Below, one piece after another: positions 54,261 to 64,000 of a stretch of DNA of 64,000 bases (positions are counted from its first letter, which is position 1; each line of letters begins with the position of its first letter). The position numbers and the translations under genes were made by a program. Below the pieces are notes generated by a model, which ran no database searches, had not been told where the DNA came from, and worked only from the letters and a program-made list of their open reading frames with translations. The stretch comes from Acholoe squamosa (taxonomy: Eukaryota > Annelida > Polychaeta > Phyllodocida > Polynoidae). The stretch lies in the NCBI GenBank assembly GCA_949317995.1, contig OX439037.1:72293762-72357761 (forward strand), in the 5' to 3' direction.

Positions 54261-57200
54261 TTAGGTCACTGCAGTCCTCTGGGCAATTCGAGGGCTGCGA
54301 CGAACGTATCTCCCCTTCTCGGATAGTTCTTTATCGGACCTGACAGTCTGAAGAGCCTTTTCTAGGTGTTTCTTAGCCTTCGAGACACCTTTCCTCTTCT
54401 TCTTGTCTTCACCTGCCGAGACTTTTTTAACCCCCCCACGCTTAATCGGTGTTGGCGTGGGTGCCACTGATTCGGAACACTTCTTAGGCCTACCACGGCC
54501 TCGCTTCACTCTAGTGTTCTTTACCTGGTCTATTATACGATTCTGGTTCAGGATCTTTCCGGAACCTTCACCATACATTTCTGTGGAGGTCTCCCTCCCA
54601 GACCATTTCCTTAATCTAGCCACATTTGACTTATAAAGTCGACCAAGGTCAGATTTAATAATTACGGTACAATCACTGATAACTTGTGTTACGGTGAAGG
54701 GACCATCCCAATTAGACGCTAATTTTATGTGTCTAAGTGGTTCATGTAATCTTAGAACTCTGTCTCCGGATTGGAATTTCTGATGCTTTAGATCGGTATC
54801 ATATCCAGCTTTCTGCCATTTGGCACTTTTCTCCAAATCAATTCGGACAGACTCATATGCTTTTTTAAATCTCTCTCTTAAACATTCCACGAAAACTACA
54901 TGGCAAGGTAGTTCCGGGTCCATCCCTACGACTCCAAATACTAAGTCGGCAGGCATTATCAGATCCTCTCCGAATACTAAAAGGTTCGGGGTGCAATTTG
55001 TACTTGAATGTACCGTACTGTTATAAGCATGTGTCACAAAGTGGCATTGCTCATCCCAGTCATCCATATGTTCATTGACAAGTGACTTTAGAACTTGGAT
55101 AAGGGTTCTATTGAACCTTTCTACCAATCCGTCGCTTTGTGGCCTATACGGGTTGGTTCTAGTCTTACAAATGGCTAAGTATTCGCACATACCCTGCCAG
55201 AGATTTGATTCAAATTCTCTGCCTTGGTCACTGTGTAGCATTAATGGTACACCGAAACTTAGTTCCCAACCTTTTACAAAGGCTTCGTCACAAGTAACTG
55301 CTTTGTGGTCCGGTAGTGGAAATACTTTAGTGTATTTTGTGTAATAATCACACACTACCATCATACAGGTATTATCATTAGCGGTTGTATTCAATCCACT
55401 AATGATATCTACCCCGATTCTTGCGAATCTAACTCCGAAAAGTTCTTGGGATAGGGGAAGTTTGCCCATCCCGGGTCCGGGTTTGTTTTTACAACAATCC
55501 GGACAGGTGGTTACCCATCTTTGCAAGTCTCTTGTCATGCCAGGCCAGTAGTATTTCTTGGAAAGTCGTGCTAACGAGCATTTCCTTCCGAAATGACCAC
55601 TGGTCCGATGTCCATGACAGAAGTACATAATGTCATGTCTCTTGGCATGTGGTATCACCACTTGCATGATTTTCTCACCATTATTGCATGGCTTCCAACG
55701 GTATAACACGCCTTTCCGGACTTCAAGCTCGGTCCATTGAGCAAGAAACCTTCTCATTTCTCGATTTTCCAGAGAGACCTCAGGTCTAACTGGACGTATA
55801 CCCTTTGGTACTAATTGCAGTAGCTGTGCAGTTATCGAGTCAGCTTCCTGGAAATGTCGTATGTGATCCATAGACCAATCCAGTATACTGGCAACTAGGG
55901 GTTCGAATGGTCTTCGAATCCCTGCTAACACTGCCCTATGAGCTCCACAATCAGTACAATCCGGATTATCACATTTCCGGATTGGTATTCGAGACAAAGC
56001 ATCAGCATTTAAATGCTTCACTCCAGGTCTATGCTGAATCTGGTGATGTTCAAGCCCATATTCTGAAAGATGGGCTAACCATCGGATTAACATTCCTTCA
56101 GCATCTCGGAAGTTCAGTAGCCATCTTAAAGAGGAGTGATCCGTACGTAATGTAAAGTTCGTTCCCCATAGAAAATGTTTGAACTTCTTGGTATATACGA
56201 CTACTGCTAACAACTCTCTTTTGGTTGTGCAGAAATTGCGCTGAGTTTTGCTCAGTGTATTGCTGGCAAAGGCAATAGGTACCTCTCTCCCATTTTGGAC
56301 TTGCGAGAGAGCTGCACCAATGCTATCATTACTAGCATCAGTATCCAGTATGAAATGATCCGTTTCATTCGGATATTGTAATACCGGAGTACTCGTGAAC
56401 AGGTCTTTTAGCTTTTGAAAAGCAGATTCCTGTTCATGCGTCCAAGGAAATTTCTCCTTGGTACTTCCTGGAGTCCAGTTAGCTATTGCTTGTAATGGGT
56501 AACTGACTCTAGAATAATTCGGAATAAATTCCCTATAATAGGAACAGAATCCTAAAAAGGACCTCACTTCTTTGGGTGTTTTAGGTCTATTCCAATTTGT
56601 AACTGATTCGATTTTCTCCGGATCAGCTTTTATTCCTTCATCACTAATGATGCGGCCCAAATAATTTATGGACTTTCTAAACATGTGGCATTTCTTAGGT
56701 TTCAATTTGAGACCATTAGAAATAATACGTTCTAGTACCATTTTTAGGTTATTAGAACACTCTTCGAATGTTTTTCCGAAGACTATGACATCGTCAAGGT
56801 ATACAAGACATCTTTTCCACAATAAATCACTTAGGATTGTTTCCATCATTGCTTCAAATGTTGCTGGTGCATTGTACAAACCAAACGGCATTACGTTATA
56901 TTGGAATAATCCAATATGGCTTGAAAATGCAGTTTTCTCCATATCTGAAGGATTCATCCCCACTTGCCAGTAACCTGATTGCAAGTCTAGGGTACAAAAC
57001 CAACTGTTTCCTCCTAAGGAGTCAATGGTTTCGTCTATTCTCGGTAATGGATACGAATTCTTTTTCATTACTCCATTCAGCTTCCTGTAGTCTATGCAAA
57101 AGCGGATAGTACCGTCTTTCTTTGTTACCATACACACAGGACTACTCCATGGACTATTGGAAGGGACTATTACATCCTGTTCCAACATCTTGTTTATTTC

Positions 57201-57990
57201 CTCTTCAGCTACTCTCTTTTTCGCTAAAGGCAACCGTCTATACGGTATTTTAAAGGGTTCCGCATCTCCAGTATCTATTTTATGTACTACCTTATTTGTC
57301 GTACCTAGTTTCTCACCAGGTTTGGCAAAGGCAGTCCTATACTGACAGAGCAAATCATAGAACTCTTTCCGGTGTTCCGGATCTTCTAATGAAGTTTCTT
57401 CATACAACTTGAGTAAGTCTTCCGAAATTTCATCATTTCCTGTTACCTTTTGTAAGTTTAACTTACTATCCGTTACAGTTTCCGAAAGGGTCACGTTTCC
57501 AAAAACTTGTCCCTTTTTTAAGTAGATAGTACTGTTTCCAGTATTGGAGACAGGTACTACCGACCAGGATGCATTTGCTACAATAGTGTCCGCAGATATT
57601 AATCCGATACTTGACAGAGTAGCTACATCCGGTTCTATCACTGCAGGCTTATTGCGCATTGCAGGATCACTTCTTACTAGCACATCACAGGCTACTCCTG
57701 GAGGGATTCGCACAGTGTGTGCCACACTAGCCATACTGCTCACTTGTCTCAGTACACATCTAACCTTTACAGGATACGGGTATTTCACACTCAACACTCC
57801 TGATTGGGGTTCCAACACAACTCCATACAGGGATGCGAAATCCAACCCGAGTATCCCCTCATCTGCTATATCCGCAACGGTGGCGCTCATGACATAGTCA
57901 TGTACTCCATCCAATTGTAGCTTCACACAAGTTCTACCATACGTCTGCAAGGTACTGCCATCGGCCGTCTGAGCACTTCCTCCCGATTTG
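54261..57990 (-). CDS. Pol of element B: protease end, RT, RNase H, integrase
   Basis: The longest coding frame of the window, about 1,240 codons after a frameshift at about 57,990. In order (residues counted from 58,103): protease end (GILGLDFASLYG, about 80), RT (about 280-500) with WSSPVCMVTKKDGTIRFCID and the catalytic YLDDVIVFG (about 434), RNase H (ILDTDASNDSIGAALSQ, about 585), integrase H2C2 finger (about 835-870), DDE core (GVDIISG about 897, HSDQGREFES about 955, QSDGLVERFNRTL about 993), GPF module (about 1136). The C-terminal tail is basic with an AT-hook-like KRGRGRPKK (about 1200) and ends SPRIAQRTAVT. There is no chromodomain. Only the upstream frameshift and a Gag stop keep the polyprotein from being intact. 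Confidence 0.92.
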
Positions 57991-58440
57991 ATTATCATGT
58001 TCATCCGGTATAAGATCATAGAACCTCTTGGAGATACAGGAGTGGCTAGCTCCCGTATCCATGAGAAATTCGGCAGATCTTCCGTTAACAGTAAGGCAAA
58101 CATACCACCGCCTTCTGTTTAGAACAGAGGGCATATCCATGATGATCGGAACGTCATTGTTCACACCTGGAGTCGATCCACATCCTTTCAGGTATTCCAG
58201 ACAAGGATGACCCGAGGGCAGGTGGGCACTACCAACCCTGGCTAATTCATAGCCGCCTACCTCGTTACTGATATTGGGTTTCCCCTGTGCTCCCGTGGCA
58301 CCTGTTATATCAGCTTCCCTAACCTTCCGGGTGTCTACAACCACCTCGGTGCTAGGCGAGTTTGCTACTACATGCGAACTATCATCACGGATGGTGATAT
58401 CATGGCAAGATTTGTTACTGGGATCCCCTTCTTTGCCCAT
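57991..58440 (-). pseudogene. Pol of element B, N-terminal protease part
   Basis: Encodes LPSGHPCLEYLKGCGSTPG and the protease active site FLMDTGASHSCISKRF. Just after it a one-base difference from element A, near 57,990, moves the rest of pol to another frame. Gag ends about 10 bp upstream in a different frame. Confidence 0.85.
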
Positions 58441-58454
58441 CGGGAGACCCCTCC

Positions 58455-61061
58455 TTAGTTTTCCTCTGTACTTATTCCAGAGACACCCTCCTGTCTACGA
58501 GGGACAGGTTTCTCAGCCATACATTCGGGAGCGTAATGCCCCAGTTTCTGGCATCTGAAACATCTCCTTTGAGATTTATCAACTCTCGGTCTCTTTAGAG
58601 CTTCTGTTAATCCGGCTATTAATGTTTCCATCATATTAGTCGGAGCAACAGCGGCTGCCACAGTTGGCTTCGCCGTAGAGGTTACATTGCCAGATTGAGT
58701 CGGTCCGGAAGCTGTTTTACCAGCAACGGATCCTCCCCTCCCTCTCGAATGTACCTTCCTATACCGCTTCTGTCGGTAATACTTTCCAGCTACCTGGACT
58801 GATCCAATATATTCTCCGTTTTCATATTCATCCTCCTCATCAGCCTCATGCGAATCTACCGGGGCTAACTGGGAAGTTTCATATATCGGAGCAGGTGTAC
58901 CTCCGTATTGAAACGGAGCTGCTCTTACCGGGTTAGGTCCTAGACCTACCAATCGTTTCTTCATATCATGTCCATCGATTGATATGAACAGGTCACTGAA
59001 GGAAGTGTCATCCTTCCAAGAATCCCAAACTACTTGTTTGTGATCCGGATCCCGCAATCCATTGTAGAATTGTATAAACAACTCCTGTAGATAGCAGTCA
59101 TCGTCATGAGCCCAATTCGGACACGCTTTTGATAGCAAGTCCTGTAGCTCCAAATCAAAGACCTTGTGAGATTCTTTAGGTTTCTGTGTCCTTTTCTTGA
59201 AGCTTACCCATGGATCTTCTCTAATGATTGATCCGAATAGGTATGCGGCACATTCGACCAATTGATCATAGGTGCCGTATATTCCGTATGCTGCTCTCCA
59301 TTGATTGAGGGCTACTTTTCCACCTTTATTCAACCAACAGATCAAATACGGCAGAGCTTCTTCTTTTGTCCATCCACTACAATTGACTTCGTCGACAAAA
59401 GCTTGATACCTATCCTTCCATGGATCATTGGAATCATATGGAGGGGGTATCCGTGCCTGTCTACGTGCCGGATTATTACATCCGCGTAGTCTGTCTGCTT
59501 CTCGCATGCTCCAGTTCATGACTTCCATGCCATCTGCTCCCTTTTGGTAGCAGTCAATGCCAAGGTTTTGAATACATTGGCTTCTATCAAAGATGGTTTG
59601 CATCCCTGCAGGCATGGAAGTTCTTCTGTTTGGCTTCCTGCCATCTCCTCCCGATCCTGAACCTCCGGATCCGGATCCTCCTGGGCCGCCTGGAAGGTTT
59701 CCTTCTGGTGGACCGTTGTTAGGATAGTGTCCGGATGAACCGCTAGGGCATCCACCACTGTAACCGGCATTTCCAGCTGTTCCGGAAGATGCATACCTAG
59801 GGTAAGAATTATTTTAATTCCATCCCTGATTATAGTTATTACCATTTTGGTAATTACTACTTCCTGCCGGATTATAATTATATCTATATCCATAGGAAGT
59901 TGTTCTTGGTTGGTACGTACCGCCGTTAACATTGTTTTGTGGCGGGTTTGGTCGTGGAAAACGTCCATCATTAGGACCATTACCTTGACCCGGAGGTGGG
60001 TTCGGTAATCTTGGACCTGCTGGTGTACTGTGGCCGGGTTGGGAGAAATATGAAGGTGGTGTTAACATATGTCTCGGTGGTCCCGGTACTCTCGGGTGTG
60101 CTACGGGTGTATTATTGTTAGCTCCAGTAGCACTATCGTGAGTCGCTTTAATTTTATGACTCAAATCTGGTATTGGTGGTGCCGGACCTATTGTATCCAG
60201 CACAGGAGTTGCTGGTGTAGGTGCGTTTCCATTACCTGCGGTATTATCCGGTTTCTTATAGATTCCGGATACTACATTCTTATCAGCCCCGTTGTCTACG
60301 AATGGGTTGTATCTAATTGGAGTTGCATCCTTGGATGTTTTCCCCAACATTGTAGACACCACAGCTGGATCTATAGTACCTATAGTCAGTTGGGCGGCTT
60401 CTACGTATTTGTCTAAGGTTATTGCAGTAGTCTGCAATTCCTGAAGCTCATTCGTGAGTTTCTGTCTATCTTCCTCCAGTTGTTTATTGTAAGCTATAAT
60501 GCCTACCCGGATGGTTTCATTGTCTTCAGCTTGTTTACTACACTGAAGTTTCAATTTCTCTAACTTGCTCTGATAATGGCATATTTCGGATTCGAATTTT
60601 GCCTTATCAAGACTTAGTTGTTCGTTCGTATCTATGTATGTTTGGATACGAATGTGTCTATTGTCATATTCTTTATTGAATGACTTTCTCATTTCCTGAA
60701 GTTTTAGTTCTTCATTTTCGAGTTCCTTCATGTACTCACTCCTTCTGGCTTTGAATTCACTTCGCATGCCAGTCAGGTCCTCTTCCAGCTGAAGTTTTTC
60801 ATGGAATACTTCGTCTTTAGCTTTGACCAAGGTATTTAGGTTCTCGTTCAAAGTTACATAGGTTTCATTTAACAACAGGACATCCGGTCGTTTAAATTCC
60901 TCACCTTCCGGTACCGCGTAGGTTAAGTCGCCATCTATAGCGCTATAATCTAATATTGGTAGTCCGGGTCTGGGTAATCTATAAGGTAGTTCTCCAAATG
61001 TTACCCTTTTTGGCATTGGTGCCGGATGTTCTGGATTAGTACTACCACCAACTTCGAACAT
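58455..61061 (-). pseudogene. Gag of element B
   Basis: One frame with a TAA at 59,814 (a CAA codon in A), and a further break near its start: the N-terminal part lies upstream of 61,061 (DSEENLPDSV at about 61,140), separated by a stop. It carries the long coiled coil, the Gly/Pro/Asn-rich linker, the capsid-like domain (PWKDRYQAFVDEVNCSGW, PWVSFKKRTQKPKESHKVF) and the CCHC knuckle (CFRCQKLGHYAPEC). It matches Gag of A throughout. Confidence 0.85.
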
Positions 61062-61377
61062 CGAATTACTTAACTCGTCAACAATTGATTGTTGGCCTAT
61101 TAAGTTACCCTGTCTCTGTATGGACTGTTCACGTCATACAGAGTCTGGTAGATTTTCCTCACTATCATTATAGTGGGGTTCGGGATCTCTCCAAGATGCA
61201 GATTCCGCATCTTGGGAGTTTGAATGGGTTTGGAGCACTAATGATCCATTGCCATTCTCCTGGGCAACTAATTGCCCTGCTGGGTTAGCTTCCGCGAGGC
61301 TATCTAACCCATGTACTAGCCGTTCGGACGTTATAACGTCCGGGCTATACACCAGAATTAACTGGTCACGGCACCAG

Positions 61378-61752
61378 TGTAAGGGGTTGTGGCCTTACGG
61401 ACCTGGGGGTTCGGGTCTTACGATTCGGAAAGAAAGAGTAAGACAGTGTTTCAAGTGTATGCCAACGGTTAGATTTATTACTTAATGCACACTCACGGCT
61501 GCCGGATAGTATAGAAGGGGCAGCTAATAATGATTAATGGTGATCTACATTCTGCGGAGGCCAGAAGGGCCTCTGACGTAGCGGCTGAGCCCTGGGCTTT
61601 ATATAAGGACCCAGGTGTTCGTTGTCAGATGTCCCCACAGACCTGGATCGGTGCTGCCACCTATCCGGAAGCTGAGGAACGTCCGACGACTCGACTCACC
61701 CGCCACGTCAGACGGTACCCAACTCTATGGTTAAACAATATGTACCTCTACA
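61378..61752 (-). repeat. 5' LTR of element B
   Basis: Read on the minus strand it starts TGTAGAGGTAC at 61,752 and ends TTACA at 61,378, one base before the primer binding site (61,364-61,376). TATA box and layout match the LTRs of A. Confidence 0.9.
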
Positions 61753-62250
61753 CATGTATTTGTACCTGATGTTGTTGATATCTCACCTATTAATTGCCTT
61801 AAGTGGAATTGGTCAAATGTCTCATAGAGCCTATTTTTCTTGCCTGAATTAATAAGAACATTAACATTAAAATAACCAATTACAAATACATCATATGCAT
61901 CTAAGTCTTCAATCTGTAATAGTATCACAGAAACTAATTAAATTTCCATCGGGGGTCTGTAGACATTGCATATTATGGCCTTTTTGAGGTTTCCCTTGAC
62001 AGATAGTAACCACTGAACTTCTATATCATTATTACATCTATTCATATTTATCCATTGAACAAGTAACCATTTCATCTACATAAGCACACAGACCACCACC
62101 TCGATAGACGCTCATACGATCTTGTCTGAACAGATTATATCTAGGGAAAGTGTATAGGCCATCACAATCAGATGAATTAAGCCATGTCTCAGAAAATAAA
62201 ATAATATCTATACCTTGACTATCTAACTTCAAACTTGGTCCACACATGCC
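61753..62250 (-). pseudogene. LINE endonuclease fragment
   Basis: Two minus-strand frames: 62,247-62,038 with SLKLDSQGIDIILFSETWLN and RGGGLCAYV (catalytic Glu and GGG motif), then 61,928-61,731 with VFVIGYFNVNV (the GDFN motif with Tyr for Asp) and QLIGEISTTSGTNTC. Order and spacing are those of an APE-type endonuclease. The fragment ends where the element B LTR begins, so B probably inserted into this older LINE copy. It is a different subfamily from the LINE at 15.8-22 kb. Confidence 0.7.
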
Positions 62251-63090
62251 CCTTCATTGGCCCCATGACCTGTCTAAATAGAATGACCTTGGCCCAAGGT
62301 CAAGGTCATTTCAAGGTCAAATATCATGAAAAATCACTGAATCAGAGCACATTTCACCCTTTTGTAATGATGATAATACCTAGTCTTTGAGAGATGTTTA
62401 GGACATATTCATATGCTCTGATACATCTTCTTTCCATGCATACCAAATACATTTTTGTGAACTCTAGACATCTGCTTCAATGGAAGGTGGGAAAGAGCAC
62501 TTACTGACTACTTTTTCGAGATTCCTGTGAAGTAATCATCCTTAATCCAGCATAATTGGAATTATAGTGAAAATGCTAAATGGTATGTAAACATTATCCA
62601 GATCATGATGGAAACACCACATTTGAACTGAATACCCTATATATGATGAATTTTCAAGAAAAAAGGTTGGCCACTCATTAAGTGACCCCTGGTGACCCTG
62701 AGCAGGGGTCAAAGGTCAAAGGTCACCAAAAACCAGCTTTTACAGATTTCGCCTCTTTATTCTGGTTCTGCAAAGTCCAGCAACATCTAATTTAGTCCAG
62801 ACATGCTCCTTCATTGGCTCCATGACCTGTCTGAGTATGAATTACCTTAGCCCAAGGTCAAGGTCATTTCAAGGTCAAATATCATGAAATATCACTGAAT
62901 TATAGCACATTTCACTCTTTTCGAGCATGATTATATCTACTCTTTGAGATGTTTATGACATTCATATGCTCTGATAGAAGTGATACCGGTAGACCTCTAA
63001 TGGCCCTATAACACCTCTGAGTATTGATGACCTTAACTTAGGGTCAAGGTCATTTCAATGTCAAATAGCATGAGACATTATTAGAGTGAA
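62244..63090. repeat. three diverged repeat units rich in aaggtca half sites
   Basis: Units begin near 62,244, 62,802 and 62,996 with cattggc(c/t)ccatgacctgtct, followed by cc(t)aaggtcaaggtcatttcaaggtcaaat and catgaaa.atcactgaat. A further cluster ggggtcaaaggtcaaaggtcacc lies at 62,705-62,727. The units are non-coding. Confidence 0.75.
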
Positions 63091-64000
63091 TACCAGAAAC
63101 CTTGTTTGCAGAACCTTGGTTCTGGTATTGCATATATCAATAGCACTAGTGTCATACTTTTTCCATACCTCCATCCTTATGAGCACCATGCCTAGTGTGA
63201 ACATCACTAATGTTGCACAAATAGTTTGACCTTGGTTTATCCCCCTTTGACTTTGGATTGAAGAGCATTCAGAAATCATAATTTCTAGTTCATATAGTAA
63301 ACACTTGGGCCAGGTGTCAAGTAATGCAATAAAATATCAGCAGGAACTGTTATGCAAGCAGATTGTACCTCTACAATGGGGAGAAAGTGCTTCTTCTTAA
63401 CCTGCTCATATATAGGCCTCCTAGTGGGATTTGAGAGTACTAAATGGGAAACTAAGGCTATGTTTTCAGAACCTTCTTCAAATCCCTTTTTAGTAGGTTC
63501 AAAATTCTGAAAATTCCTATCAAAATTCTAATTTTCTTTTTTTTAATCAATTATCAGAGCATGAAGCAGTTTTTGCTTAATTTATTCTGAATACAAAACA
63601 AATGCAAAAACTGGATGTGTGACTTGGATACAAGAGCAGACAAACAGACAGACAAACACAGAGTCTGAGATGAGAAGACATCTACTTAGATTCTTTGAAA
63701 AGGAGACAACTAATACAAATGTGCAACACTGTAAACCATGTAAGTATCAATAACTTTCATACTGTTAAGCTTCATAGACAACAATGTTTTGATTTAAAGA
63801 CATATAACATGTTAGACTAGGAAATAAATCTAATCTAAAAACAAAAGTGGGTGATAATAGGGGTAATACAGTCATTTGCTAGACTAAGTGCCCAAAAAGG
63901 CCTATTAAATGTGCCCTTGGACTAGTCCTGGATGTCAGCAGCTACCCTGTGATGTCCACATTTTGAGTAGATCCTGTATATCCCTAAGTACTTTGCATAG
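63091..64000. other. non-coding end of the window
   Basis: No gene or repeat family is recognised. The sequence is AT rich with small A- and T-runs. Confidence 0.5.

Larger units (their letters stand above)
53337..61752 (-). mobile_element. Ty3/gypsy LTR retrotransposon, element B (3' truncated)
   Basis: Same family as A: LTR, primer binding site, gag, pol, spacer and ORF3 in order on the minus strand. Homology to A ends inside ORF3 (after RLDPN) at about 53,337, so the 3' part and the 3' LTR are missing. Pol is open for almost its full length and allows the gaps of A to be measured. Confidence 0.9.

Noticed and set aside
1..64000. CRISPR arrays, bacterial operons, phage genes
   Set aside because: None seen. 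The repeats lack regular spacers and the genes are of animal type with introns.

Overview
This is a 64 kb piece of an animal genome, most likely an aquatic invertebrate; I cannot name the species. The evidence is spliced genes with GT-AG introns (a Kv-type potassium channel with a T1 domain and a Golgi-type carbohydrate sulfotransferase), animal-type LINEs and Ty3/gypsy elements, tRNA-derived SINEs and many short palindromic (MITE-like) elements. No bacterial genes, operons, ribosome binding sites or CRISPR arrays are present. Mobile DNA makes up well over half of the window, and most of it is decayed.

Layout. 1-2.5 kb: repeats, including a probable LTR and a long MITE. 2.5-7.1 kb, minus strand: exons of a Kv-like channel (T1, S2 and S4-S5 recognised). 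A 1.27 kb block carrying the S2 and S4-S5 exons is tandemly duplicated, with a foldback element between the copies. 7.1-12.5 kb: SINEs, MITEs and local tandem repeats. 12.6-14.1 kb, minus strand: the last two exons of a carbohydrate sulfotransferase. 15.8-22 kb, minus strand: a decayed LINE whose ORF1 protein ends in a NADAR (DUF1768) domain. 23.2-35.8 kb, plus strand: Ty3/gypsy element A, with both LTRs, gag, pol and then about 2.8 kb of extra reading frames behind pol. 37.2-51.9 kb, plus strand: a decayed multi-exon gene of an uncharacterised animal family, split at a splice donor by gypsy element C (12.2 kb), which itself contains a 2.1 kb LINE with a fused ORF. 52.1-52.7 kb: gypsy protease fragment D. 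53.3-61.75 kb, minus strand: gypsy element B, same family as A, 3' truncated, with the longest pol reading frame. 61.75-64 kb: a LINE endonuclease fragment, then repeats rich in nuclear-receptor-like half sites.

How parts relate. A and B are one family and C a diverged relative. All three carry a long non-envelope reading frame (ORF3) downstream of pol. A and C share a C-terminal Cys/Trp module in it (B is truncated before this point), and the spacer before it holds CRE-like (A, B) and YY1-like (A, B, C) motifs. Two points look most worth pursuing: the LINE ORF1-NADAR fusion and the post-pol ORF3 of the gypsy lineage. All family assignments come from reading motifs by eye; no database search was run.
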